NCBI GenBank assembly: GCA_019419525.1
Contig: DXZU01000030.1
Coordinates: forward strand, 1 to 64,000
From: Collinsella sp.
Lineage (GTDB): Bacteria; Actinomycetota; Coriobacteriia; Coriobacteriales; Coriobacteriaceae
Direction of reading: 5' to 3'
DNA length: 64,000 nucleotides
Under the pieces are notes generated by a model. The model was not told the DNA's origin. It did no database searches and saw only the letters and a list, made by a program, of their open reading frames with translations. The position numbers were made by a program, and so were the translations under genes. Shown piece by piece: positions 1 to 8,247 of the stretch (its first letter is position 1; each line of letters opens with the position of its first letter).

Positions 1-90
1 ACGAGCGGGGGCTCCTGTCGTTTCCGTGCCCCTGGATTGGGTCATAGTGTCTGACTTATGCTCAGTCTGCAACTCAATTCAGCTCCAAGC

Positions 91-126
91 AAAAAGGCCG
101 AAGTCCCGAAGGGTTTCGGCCTTTGC
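91..126 (-). terminator. Rho-independent terminator of the NdpA-like gene
   Basis: Ten-base stem AAAGGCCGAA (93-102) pairs with TTCGGCCTTT (115-124). Read on the minus strand it is followed by a T run, just downstream of the minus-strand gene ending at 150. Nothing else is recognised in bases 1-90. Confidence 0.75.
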
Positions 127-149
127 TTTGTCTGAAGTTCAAGCGCAGT

Positions 150-1154
150 TTATCGATTCTCAATTGACCCGATGTTTTTTAGCTCGATGGAGATGAGGCC
201 GTTAGGCTCATTGACGAACTCGATGTACTCGGAGTTGGAACCCATCTCGGCCGGGAAGCTGATCTCGATGCCCGTGTCGGTACGGATCTTGTGGTTGCGC
301 ACCGCCGCGCGTTCGACCTGCTTGCGCTCCACGGGCACACGCTCAGGCACCTTCTCCTCAGTCAGTGCCGCGCGCACGCTCTCCTTGATAACCGGCTCGT
401 CCTCAAAGACCTCATCGACGATATCCCAAGGGGGCAGTTCCTCGTCATCCTCAACTTTCTCGGCAACAGCAGCCTTAACCTTGGCGAGTGCTACAGCCGT
501 GTTGGCACCGTGCTCCTCGGCGACTTCCTCGACCACACGCGTCACGGTGTCGATGACCTCCTTGCCCGATACCCCCGTGTCGCACTGCAGCAGGCCATCG
601 GGAATGAGCATGCGATCCTCGCCGGCAATCTTGCGCTTCTTATCCACATAGCCGATCTCCATGGTGCTTGCACGCACGATTGCATAGCTCGGCACCTTTT
701 GCGAGGGATTCGGCAGAATGGCGTAGTGGCGCGCAATGTCGTTGCGCACCTCGCCCTCTTCGCGACCCACCTCGTGCATAAAAGCCTGCTTGGAGCCCAG
801 CAGCATCACGGCAAACCAGCGGGCATCCTCATCGTCATCAAAGTCCGCCACAAGCACGTCAGTGGACTCGGCTTTCTCGGCCTTGGTAAGTTCGGAAGAG
901 ATGAACTCCGCAATCTGCTGAGACAGATCCACGAACTCACGCTCACCAAAGAAATAGCCCTTGAGCTCGCCGCCGAATGCGGAGTTCTCGGCAAACGTGG
1001 CACGCTTGTTATCAGCCGAGGTACGAGCGCGCCGCAGGTGCGTGGTTACGAAATTACGCACGGTGCGGCTCTCGATATCGAGCTCGCGCTGGCTCATAAC
1101 GTTGACGGCAGAGTCAAAGTCCAGGATATGCAGAATCGCGTGATTGATTTTCAT
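150..1154 (-). CDS. Nucleoid-associated protein, NdpA/YejK family
   Basis: A 334-residue protein beginning MKINHAILHILDF, the typical opening of the 37-kDa nucleoid-associated family, which binds DNA in the nucleoid. The conserved N-terminal region and the central part ending near the 'VDKKRKIAGEDRM' segment are present; the later half is acidic, as is usual for the family. A Met three codons upstream (1163) is possible, but the family starts at the Met chosen here. It is a single-gene unit closed by the hairpin at 91-126. The exact role outside Enterobacteria is not well established, so the family call is firmer than any function. Confidence 0.85.
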   Translation of the reverse strand: MKINHAILHILDFDSAVNVMSQRELDIESRTVRNFVTTHLRRARTSADNKRATFAENSAFGGELKGYFFGEREFVDLSQQIAEFISSELTKAEKAESTDVLVADFDDDEDARWFAVMLLGSKQAFMHEVGREEGEVRNDIARHYAILPNPSQKVPSYAIVRASTMEIGYVDKKRKIAGEDRMLIPDGLLQCDTGVSGKEVIDTVTRVVEEVAEEHGANTAVALAKVKAAVAEKVEDDEELPPWDIVDEVFEDEPVIKESVRAALTEEKVPERVPVERKQVERAAVRNHKIRTDTGIEISFPAEMGSNSEYIEFVNEPNGLISIELKNIGSIENR

Positions 1155-1235
1155 ATACGGCATTCCGTTCTAGATCGATTTCGGCACGAACCAGTATAGC
1201 GGTCGAGCCCGCCCCAGGCGCATCGAAGATTGGCG

Positions 1236-1262
1236 CATCGGGGACAGGTTGCTTTGTATCAA
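1236..1262. repeat. Direct repeat copy 1 (GGGGACAGGTT type)
   Basis: A 27-base sequence containing GGGGACAGGTTGCTTTG. It matches the copy at 2449-2475 at 23 of 27 positions in the same orientation. The two copies bracket the DUF2974 gene. Each sits in a small self-complementary context (ATTG...CAAT here, TGGTGCA...TGCACCA in the other copy). Confidence 0.7.
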
Positions 1263-1265
1263 TGG

Positions 1266-2426
1266 CTAGCGCAGGAGCTCGGACTGCCAAGCCTCGAGCT
1301 GTTCTGCCAAACTCTTGCCGGCAGCGGGCACGTCGATCTGGGGTCGTTTGGGCAACAGTGCGCATTTAAGGATCGCCACGATGGTCTGCGAGATAAAGCG
1401 TCGCGTATCTTTGTCAAAGCCTTGCGCAGCCTGGAGCATCACGGGCAGACTCTCACGCAGATTTCCTGCGATATCCGCAAACCGTTCGGCGTCCGTAGCC
1501 TCAAACACGGAGAACAACGCATCTACAAAACGCTCGCGCTCGCTAGGTGACACTGCAAGCAGCATCTCGCGAATGGAGCCATCAACGTATCGAGCACCGG
1601 CGGACAGGCGCTCACAGTATACGAAGTCGCAACCATCAACCACCCAGCTAAAGGGATTGTGCTGCAGCAGGCTGAACTCGGTGCTCTCAACGATGGCATA
1701 GTCCTCTTGTGTCTCGAACATCATGCCGAAGATCGACGACCGAGGTAGCGTCTTGTCGATTCGACCGGAAAGATCGGCAAAGGCGTTGCCGTTCAGAAAC
1801 TCCTCGACGAACCCTGGACCATCATGGGAATACGCCCGTTCGATTCGCTCACGGGCGACATCGGAGCACATCGCCGCACCGTACACCGCAAGGTTTCCGC
1901 CCTTGGAATGACCTCCGCACAAAAGCGGCCCGTCGATCGCATCCGCCGCCTCGTCCACATAACGCGCCGCGGATTCCTGGGCCGGCACAGGACACCGGAA
2001 CGCCATGTTAAAGTCCTCTTTCCAGCCCACAATCGTGCTGTCGGTCCCCCGGAAGGAAAGATAGCTAAACCCCGCCGGAAACCGGAACGCCATGGCTGCA
2101 AACTGCTCCGTCGCCACCACATCGCTCACGGCACGATAGCCGCAAACGTGCACGCCGCGGTATCTGGGATTTGCTGCCACAGCCTCCAACAAGGCCCTGC
2201 TCCCCTCCGGATCCCACAGGTCGCCAATCATGTCCCGGTAGCACTCGGCACGCAGCAGCTCGCGTACGTCTAGGCCCTGCCAGTTCGTCAGCTCCGCCAT
2301 ATCACCCGGCAAACGCAAATAGGACAACCACGCAAAGACCAGGCTATCCACCGCGCAGAACGGCCGCTCCTCAAACGGATCAAATGCCGTCTGGGCATAG
2401 GTCAAAAAATTAGGCGAATCCGACAT
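1266..2426 (-). CDS. DUF2974 (Mbeg1-like) alpha/beta-hydrolase family protein
   Basis: A 386-residue protein with the nucleophile elbow GGHSKGGNL (Ser174 in GHSKG), preceded by 'YLSFRGTDSTIVGWKEDF', a segment typical of DUF2974/Mbeg1-like proteins related to lipases. There is no signal peptide, so it is probably a cytoplasmic serine hydrolase; the substrate is unknown. It stands alone, and the same 27-base repeat lies immediately outside each end (1236-1262 and 2449-2475), which could reflect past mobilisation. The acid and histidine of the triad were not located with confidence. Confidence 0.8.
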   Translation of the reverse strand: MSDSPNFLTYAQTAFDPFEERPFCAVDSLVFAWLSYLRLPGDMAELTNWQGLDVRELLRAECYRDMIGDLWDPEGSRALLEAVAANPRYRGVHVCGYRAVSDVVATEQFAAMAFRFPAGFSYLSFRGTDSTIVGWKEDFNMAFRCPVPAQESAARYVDEAADAIDGPLLCGGHSKGGNLAVYGAAMCSDVARERIERAYSHDGPGFVEEFLNGNAFADLSGRIDKTLPRSSIFGMMFETQEDYAIVESTEFSLLQHNPFSWVVDGCDFVYCERLSAGARYVDGSIREMLLAVSPSERERFVDALFSVFEATDAERFADIAGNLRESLPVMLQAAQGFDKDTRRFISQTIVAILKCALLPKRPQIDVPAAGKSLAEQLEAWQSELLR

Positions 2427-2448
2427 GGCCCTCCCATCAACTATGGTG

Positions 2449-2475
2449 CATTGGGGTCAGGTTGCTTTGCACCAA
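2449..2475. repeat. Direct repeat copy 2 (GGGGTCAGGTT type)
   Basis: Partner of the repeat at 1236-1262. It contains GGGGTCAGGTTGCTTTG and is enclosed by TGGTGCA/TGCACCA, which can form a 7-bp stem. It abuts the terminator of the lactate dehydrogenase gene. Confidence 0.7.
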
Positions 2476-2510
2476 AAAGGCGCCCGGGCCGTGTGGACCC
2501 GGACGCCTTT
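2476..2510 (-). terminator. Terminator of ldh
   Basis: Stem AAAGGCGCCCGGG / CCCGGACGCCTTT (one mismatch) with a T run on the minus strand, directly downstream of the lactate dehydrogenase stop codon. Confidence 0.8.
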
Positions 2511-2541
2511 CATTGTAGCCTGTTGCCCAAAAGAGCTTGAT

Positions 2542-3492
2542 TTAGCAGGAGAAGTCGACGCTGTCGATGATGTCCTTGAGGGCCTTGGCAGAGGCGGTGA
2601 GCTCATGTTGCTCGTCATCGTTCAGCGGCACGGGGACGCGGCAGACGACGCCGTCGCGACCAACGACGGTCGGCATGGAGATAGCAAGATCGGACAGGCC
2701 ATACTCGCCCACCATGAGCGAGGAGACGGGCAGAACGGTCTGCTCATCGCGCATGACGGCAGTGCAGATGCGCTTGACGGCCATGGCAACGCCATAGTAG
2801 GTAGCGTGCTTCTTCTCGATGATGGTGTAGGCGGAGTTCTTGACGTCCTCGGCGATACGCTTCTCGGCAGCCTCGTGCTCCAGATGACCGTGAAGCTCGC
2901 AGAAGGTGTTCAGCGGCACGCCGGCAACCTGAGCGCTGGACCAAGCGACAAACTCGGAGTCGCCGTGCTCACCCATGACGTAAGCCTGAACGTCGCGCGG
3001 ATCGACCTCGACGTGGGCGCCGAGCATCTGCTGCAGACGGCCGGTGTCGAGCACGGTACCGGAGCCGATGACATGGCCCTCGGGCAGGCCGGACATCTTG
3101 ATGGCGGCGTAGGTCAGAACGTCGACCGGGTTGGAGACGATGAGCAGAATGCCGTCGAAGCCGGACTTCTTAATCTCGGGGATAATGGACTTAAAGATGT
3201 TGACGTTCTTGTTGACCAGGTCCAGACGGGTCTCACCGGGCTTCTGGGCAGCGCCAGCGGTGACGACGATCATGGCGGCGTCGGCGACATCGGAATAATC
3301 GCCGGCGTAGATCTTCATCGGCTCGGCAAACGTCATGCCGTGCGCGATATCCAGAGCCTCACCCTCGGCGCGGTTCTTGTCCACGTCGATGAGGACCATT
3401 TCGGAGAACAGACCGCTCTGCATCAGCGCGAACGCCGAAGACGAACCGACGAAACCGCAGCCGACAATAGCGACCTTCTTCTCGTTAACCAT
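2542..3492 (-). CDS. ldh: L-lactate dehydrogenase
   Basis: A 316-residue NAD-dependent dehydrogenase reducing pyruvate to L-lactate in fermentation. Visible features are the Rossmann motif GCGFVG (11-16), the substrate loop AAQKPGETR with Gln at position 83 (Gln marks lactate rather than malate dehydrogenase, which has Arg), and the catalytic GEHGDS with His176. The start is the ATG at 3492, preceded by GGGAG; an upstream in-frame Met has no binding site. Its leader carries a hairpin (3519-3549). It is monocistronic, with its own terminator. Confidence 0.92.
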   Translation of the reverse strand: MVNEKKVAIVGCGFVGSSSAFALMQSGLFSEMVLIDVDKNRAEGEALDIAHGMTFAEPMKIYAGDYSDVADAAMIVVTAGAAQKPGETRLDLVNKNVNIFKSIIPEIKKSGFDGILLIVSNPVDVLTYAAIKMSGLPEGHVIGSGTVLDTGRLQQMLGAHVEVDPRDVQAYVMGEHGDSEFVAWSSAQVAGVPLNTFCELHGHLEHEAAEKRIAEDVKNSAYTIIEKKHATYYGVAMAVKRICTAVMRDEQTVLPVSSLMVGEYGLSDLAISMPTVVGRDGVVCRVPVPLNDDEQHELTASAKALKDIIDSVDFSC

Positions 3493-3518
3493 TAGAAACT
3501 CCCATCTCTCTCCACAAG

Positions 3519-3549
3519 CAAGCCGCCCGGGAACGACCCAAGCGGCTTG
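3519..3549 (-). other. Hairpin in the ldh leader
   Basis: Perfect 8-bp stem CAAGCCGC (3519-3526) / GCGGCTTG (3542-3549), 27 bases before the ldh start. No T run follows on either strand, so it is more likely an mRNA leader structure than a terminator. The spacer 3493-3696 shows no gene. Confidence 0.5.
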
Positions 3550-3693
3550 CCGTAATCCCAATATAGCCAATCGGGACTTTGATTATGCGCCTATTCGCAG
3601 CCAAAAATCGACCGTTTACCGAAATTGTTTGCAGAATTCGTAAGATAACTGCCCGAAATCGGTTTCGAACTATTGACGCGTCTAAATGTCTTT

Positions 3694-4857
3694 TTAATAC
3701 AGACCCGCCTCGCGAATAGCCTCGACGGCCAGAGCGATCTGATCGGGCGGCAGGACCAGCGCCATGCGCACGTGCCCCTCGCCCGAAGGCCCAAAGCTCG
3801 CACCCGGCGTCACCACAACGCCGGCCTTCTCCATGAGCTCCTCGCAAAACGCCATGGAATCGGTACGGCCGCCGGGAAGCTTGGCCCACACAAACATAGA
3901 GCCATGCGCGTTGGGACGCTCCCAGCCCAGCCCCTCAAGACCGTCGCACAGGGCATCGCGACGCTCCTGGTACTTCAGACGCTGCGCCTCGACCTCATCG
4001 CGCGGGCCGTTCAGGCAGGCGATGGCAGCCTTTTGAATCGGGAAGAACATACCAAAGTCGATCTGGCCGCGCAGCTTGGCAAAGGCAGAGACCACGTCCT
4101 CGCGGCCGACCAAAAAGCCGATACGCGCACCGGTGACGTTAAACGACTTGGAGAGCGAGAAAAACTCCACGCCCACCTCGAGCGCGCCGGGATACTGCAA
4201 GAAGCTGCCGCCCGGCTCGCCGTCAAACACGATGTCGGAGTATGCGTTGTCGTGCACAATCAGCAGGTCGTGCTCACGGGCAAAGGCGATGATCTCCTCG
4301 TAGACCTCGGGCGTGCCCACCGAGCCCACCGGGTTGGCGGGCAGCGACACGATCATATACTTGGCACGATCGGCCACCTCGGGATCGATGCCCGCCACAT
4401 AGGGCAGGTAGTTATGCTCGGCAACCAGCGGATAGTACTCGAGCTTAGCATCGGCGATCTTGGCGCCCGCCTCAAAGACCGGGTAGCACGGATCGGGCAC
4501 CAGGATGGTGTCGCCCGGATCGAGCAGGGCCAGACCCAAGTGGCCCACGCCCTCCTGCGTGCCGTTGCACGACTGCACCATAGACGGCGTAATGCCCAAA
4601 ACGCCAAAGCGGCGCTCATAGTAATCGCACACGGCTTGCTTGAGTTCGGGCAGGTCGCGCAGGGCATACTTCCACATCTCGGGGTCCTGGGCCGCTTGCG
4701 CGAGCGCCTCGACCACGTGGTCGTACGGCTTAAAGTCGGGCGTTCCCACGCTCATGTTGTAAATGGTCTTACCCTGAGCCTTCAGCGTGAGCAGCTTGTT
4801 GTTGAGCGAGGCGAAGACCTCCGCGCCAAAGCGGTCGAGACGCTGCGATGCCTGCAT
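3694..4857 (-). CDS. PLP-dependent class I/II aminotransferase
   Basis: A 387-residue fold-type I aminotransferase. It shows the N-terminal 'NMSVGTPDFKPYDHV' substrate region, the 'NPVGSV' loop near residue 176, 'VHDNAYSDI' and the PLP-binding Lys237 in SLSKSFNVTGARIGF. The family includes LL-diaminopimelate, alanine and aspartate aminotransferases; the substrate cannot be fixed from sequence reading alone. The ATG at 4857 was chosen because AAAGGTGG precedes it. The upstream hairpin (4881-4906) separates it from nadE. Confidence 0.85.
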   Translation of the reverse strand: MQASQRLDRFGAEVFASLNNKLLTLKAQGKTIYNMSVGTPDFKPYDHVVEALAQAAQDPEMWKYALRDLPELKQAVCDYYERRFGVLGITPSMVQSCNGTQEGVGHLGLALLDPGDTILVPDPCYPVFEAGAKIADAKLEYYPLVAEHNYLPYVAGIDPEVADRAKYMIVSLPANPVGSVGTPEVYEEIIAFAREHDLLIVHDNAYSDIVFDGEPGGSFLQYPGALEVGVEFFSLSKSFNVTGARIGFLVGREDVVSAFAKLRGQIDFGMFFPIQKAAIACLNGPRDEVEAQRLKYQERRDALCDGLEGLGWERPNAHGSMFVWAKLPGGRTDSMAFCEELMEKAGVVVTPGASFGPSGEGHVRMALVLPPDQIALAVEAIREAGLY

Positions 4858-4875
4858 GGTGCCACCTTTCGATAT

Positions 4876-4906
4876 AAAAACGCGGCGCTCCGACAAGAGC
4901 GCCGCG
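4876..4906 (-). terminator. Terminator after nadE
   Basis: Perfect 9-bp stem CGCGGCGCT (4881-4889) / AGCGCCGCG (4898-4906), followed on the minus strand by TTTTTATAT. It lies between the nadE stop and the aminotransferase start. Confidence 0.8.
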
Positions 4907-4974
4907 CGATACGGGCCATCAGATTGCAAAAGTGTAACGCTTGCAAACCCCGTATTGGTTCAATTTAGCCAACC

Positions 4975-6954
4975 TTAGTCAATTGGATTGAGTGCGTCGA
5001 TCTGCGCAAGCCACAGATGCGAGCTGGCGTCACTCGGCATACGCCAATCGCCGCGCGGGCTGAGCGTCACCGAGCCCACCTTGGGACCATCGGGCAGGCA
5101 GCTGCGCTTAAACTGCTGGGCAAAGAAGCGACGGTAGAACGTACGCAGCCACGTGTGGACGGTCTTGGCATCGTAGACACCCTCAAAGCTCTTGAGCGCC
5201 ATGCGGTAGATCTTGCCGGGCTCAAAGCCAAAACGCAGCAGGTAGTAGAGGAAGTAGTCGTGCAGCTCGTACGGGCCCACCAAATCCTCGGTCTTCTGCG
5301 CAATCTCGCCGTCGCCCGTGGGCGGCAGAAGTTCGGGAGACACCGGCGTATCGAGGATATCGAGCAGCACCTTGGCGATGCGCCCGCCAAAGACATCGGC
5401 CGCATAGCGCACCAGATGGCGCACGAGCGTCTTGGGAACGCTCGAGTTGACGGCGTACATGCTCATATGGTCGCCGTTGTACGTAGCCCAGCCGAGCGCC
5501 AGCTCCGACAGGTCGCCGGTGCCGATGACAAAACCGCCAGCCTGGTTGGCCAGGTCCATCAGGATCTGCGTACGCTCGCGGGCCTGGCTGTTCTCGTAGG
5601 TCACGTCCTGCACGGCCGGATCGTGCTCAATGTCCCTAAAGTGCTGCTCCACGGCCGCGTGAATCGAAACCTCGCGGAAGCTCACGCCCAGGTCGCGGGC
5701 GAGCGACTCGGCATTCGACTTGGTGCGATGCGTCGTGCCAAAGCCGGGCATGGAAACCGCCGTGATACCCGTGCGTGGCAGTCCCAGTGCATCGAAGGCA
5801 CGCACGGTCACAAGCAGTGCCAGCGTGGAGTCCAAGCCACCCGAAAGACCGATGACTGCAGCCTTGGTACCCGTATGGGCAAGGCGGGTCTTGAGGCCCG
5901 CAGTCTGCAGATTGAGAATAGTCTCGCAACGCTCGGCCAGATCACCGTGGTCGGCCGGCACAAAAGGCGCGCGAGGGAAAACACGGTCGATATCGCAGGC
6001 ATCGCGCAGGACAGACTCTTCGGCCAACACGCCCTCAAAAGAGAACTCAACGGTCGTGGCCTCCGGCGCATCGTCCGCGCGCGTCCACGTCGTCGAGCGA
6101 CGGCGCTCGGCAACCAGACGATCGAGGTCGACATCGGCAACCGCCATGTCGCAGGTAAGCAGTTTGGTGGCGGCCAGCTTAGAGCCGTTTTCGTAGATCA
6201 GGTTCTCGCCCGCAAAGACCATGTCGGTCGTAGATTCGCCCTCACTCGCATCCGCGTAGGCATAGGCGCAGTACAGGCGCGCACTCTGGTTGGAGATGAG
6301 GCTGCGGCGGTAATCCGCCTTGCCGATAATCTCGTCCGAGGCCGACGGGTTGAGGATCACCGTCGCGCCAGCAAGCGCCATCTCGGTCGAGGGGGGCGCC
6401 GGTACCCACAGGTCCTCGCACACCTCGACACCCAGCACCAGATCCTCGGCACCTTCATCGCAGCAGCGGTAGACAAGCCCCGAGCCAAGCGGCACCGGAC
6501 CCTGACCAGCAAATTCAATCCACACGGGATCGGCCGGCGCCGGAGCAAACCAGCGGCGCTCATAAAACTCTCCGTAGTTGGGCAAGTACTTTTTGGCCGT
6601 AAGGCCCAAAAGCTCGCCCGCACAGCACACGGCGGCGCAATTGTAGATGTTTTCGGCCACCGCGACGGGAAGACCGATGGTAAAGACGATCGGCAGCTCA
6701 CGGGTTTTATCGAGAATGCGCACGAGCGCCGCCTCGCAGGCATGCAGCAGCGTGCGGTTATGGAACAGGTCGGCCGCGGTATAGCCGCACAGGTTGAGCT
6801 CGGGCAGTACCAACGCGCGAACGCCGCGCTCGGCAGCCTCACGAACAGCCGTCAGCGCAACCTCGGCATTGCCCTCGACATCGGCCACGCGAATCCGCGG
6901 CGACGCCGCCGCCACACGCAAAAAGCCATCAGACTGAGAAAGGTGAAGATCCAT
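4975..6954 (-). CDS. nadE: Glutamine-dependent NAD+ synthase
   Basis: A 659-residue two-domain enzyme making NAD+ from deamido-NAD+, ATP and glutamine. The N-terminal nitrilase/glutaminase domain has the Glu-Lys-Cys triad: Glu52 in LPELNLCGY, Lys in LTAKKYLPNYGEF near 118, Cys in GVEVCEDLW near 176. The C-terminal synthetase domain has the ATP-binding SGGLDST near residue 366. The start at 6954 has GGGAG eight bases upstream; the in-frame Met at 6981 lacks one. Length is normal for the long, glutamine-using form. Confidence 0.93.
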   Translation of the reverse strand: MDLHLSQSDGFLRVAAASPRIRVADVEGNAEVALTAVREAAERGVRALVLPELNLCGYTAADLFHNRTLLHACEAALVRILDKTRELPIVFTIGLPVAVAENIYNCAAVCCAGELLGLTAKKYLPNYGEFYERRWFAPAPADPVWIEFAGQGPVPLGSGLVYRCCDEGAEDLVLGVEVCEDLWVPAPPSTEMALAGATVILNPSASDEIIGKADYRRSLISNQSARLYCAYAYADASEGESTTDMVFAGENLIYENGSKLAATKLLTCDMAVADVDLDRLVAERRRSTTWTRADDAPEATTVEFSFEGVLAEESVLRDACDIDRVFPRAPFVPADHGDLAERCETILNLQTAGLKTRLAHTGTKAAVIGLSGGLDSTLALLVTVRAFDALGLPRTGITAVSMPGFGTTHRTKSNAESLARDLGVSFREVSIHAAVEQHFRDIEHDPAVQDVTYENSQARERTQILMDLANQAGGFVIGTGDLSELALGWATYNGDHMSMYAVNSSVPKTLVRHLVRYAADVFGGRIAKVLLDILDTPVSPELLPPTGDGEIAQKTEDLVGPYELHDYFLYYLLRFGFEPGKIYRMALKSFEGVYDAKTVHTWLRTFYRRFFAQQFKRSCLPDGPKVGSVTLSPRGDWRMPSDASSHLWLAQIDALNPID

Positions 6955-7157
6955 AAGAATGCTCCCGTGCGTAGACGCCATTCATAACAATTAGCAAGCC
7001 TTATTGTAGTTCAACCGCCGGGTGCAACCGCATCCCACCAACTTGGTGAGCTATTGATGAGTTGATGGTATCTGTTAAATGACACGTACGATTCACATCT
7101 GGTGGGTACCCTGATGGCTACACAAAACGAAGCAGATTTACATCGGGAGGACCCCGT

Positions 7158-8111
7158 ATGACAACCAAGTACACCGACGCGCCGCGCACGCGTGTCATGA
7201 CGCCGGCCGCACTCAACAACGGCGTTCACGAGAACCATTCCATCGGACAGACCATGGCCATCGCGCCCAAAAAGGGCCTGTTCGATGACATTTCCATTCC
7301 CCAGATCATCGCCGGCGCCGCAGCTGCCGCCACGAGCGTGGCGCTTGCTTCAAAGATCGGCATTGCCGGCTCGGTGATTGGTGCCGCTGTGAGCTCAGTC
7401 ATCACTGTTGTGTCCTCGCAGGTCTATCGCCACTTTATCTCTGCCAGTGCCGAGGTCATCAAAGGCACGCACGCCGCCGTCGACTACCCTACCGGCGCCT
7501 ACGAGCCCGTTGAGCCCAATGTCGAGGAGCACCTAGGTGGCGCCGCAACCACGCAGGAGATGCGCCAGGTTGCGGGACGCGCGACCACGGCGCGCGTCGC
7601 TCCCAACAGCCTGCGCGCCAAGGCGGCGGCTGAGCGCAGCCAGACGCAAAAGAAGGTCATCGTCTTCTCGATCGCTATCGCCATCGTCGCGGTCATCGCC
7701 TGCGCCGGCGCCATCCTTATCACCACTGCCGGTGAGGGTCTGGGCGAGCGTCCCGAGCCAATCCTGTCGTCGCGCACGACCGAGAGCGATGCAAATGGCA
7801 CCACCCAGTCGCAGGATCAGCAGGCACAGACGGACGATACGCAAGACAGTTCTACCTCTGCCAATTCGTCCTCGAACACCCAAAACCAATCGCAGGGCGT
7901 CGATTCCTCTGCGAACAACAGCGGCACGCAATCCGGCACGACTGACTCAAGCCAAACGACTGACGGCTCTCAACCGAGCACGGGCGACCAGGCGAATGGC
8001 AATACACCGAGTACGGGATCTACCGACAACAGCAACACCAACAGCTCGAGCGGAACCGCGTCCGGCACGGCATCTGACAGTTCAAGCCAAGGCACGACAT
8101 CGGGCAACTAG
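7158..8111 (+). CDS. Membrane protein with Ser/Thr/Gln-rich C-terminal tail, unknown function
   Basis: A 317-residue protein I do not recognise. Residues about 48-90 form a glycine/alanine-rich hydrophobic stretch, and residues about 172-195 (KKVIVFSIAIAIVAVIACAG) form a clear transmembrane helix. From about 200 to the end the sequence is almost only Ser, Thr, Gln, Asn, Asp and Gly, as in extracellular linkers of Gram-positive surface proteins. There is no LPXTG motif or catalytic motif. The start has GGGAGG eight bases before the ATG. It is followed by a strong terminator, so it is probably monocistronic. Confidence 0.75.
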   Translation: MTTKYTDAPRTRVMTPAALNNGVHENHSIGQTMAIAPKKGLFDDISIPQIIAGAAAAATSVALASKIGIAGSVIGAAVSSVITVVSSQVYRHFISASAEVIKGTHAAVDYPTGAYEPVEPNVEEHLGGAATTQEMRQVAGRATTARVAPNSLRAKAAAERSQTQKKVIVFSIAIAIVAVIACAGAILITTAGEGLGERPEPILSSRTTESDANGTTQSQDQQAQTDDTQDSSTSANSSSNTQNQSQGVDSSANNSGTQSGTTDSSQTTDGSQPSTGDQANGNTPSTGSTDNSNTNSSSGTASGTASDSSSQGTTSGN

Positions 8112-8141
8112 GCACTGCATCCCCAGATAGGCAACCTGTAC

Positions 8142-8178
8142 AACGGGCGCGAATCGACAGCGGTTCGCGCCCGTTTGC
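8142..8178 (+). terminator. Terminator of the 7158-8111 gene
   Basis: Perfect 12-bp stem AACGGGCGCGAA (8142-8153) / TTCGCGCCCGTT (8164-8175), followed by TTGCCTT. Confidence 0.75.
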
Positions 8179-8247
8179 CTTGGGCGCCGTCATGGCGAGC
8201 GCCATGCGATGGTAAGATGCTTTACATGTGTAAAGAGGAGATTTGCC

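Noticed and set aside
1..90. Possible RNA gene at the left edge
   Set aside because: No cloverleaf, no CCA end and no known RNA motif could be fitted; left unassigned.
2425..3495. Long plus-strand open frame opposite ldh
   Set aside because: It is the antisense shadow of the lactate dehydrogenase gene; high GC third positions create long open frames on the opposite strand. It has no family motif.
5017..6987. 656-codon plus-strand frame opposite nadE
   Set aside because: Antisense shadow of nadE, with Arg/His/Gly-rich composition and no recognisable domain.
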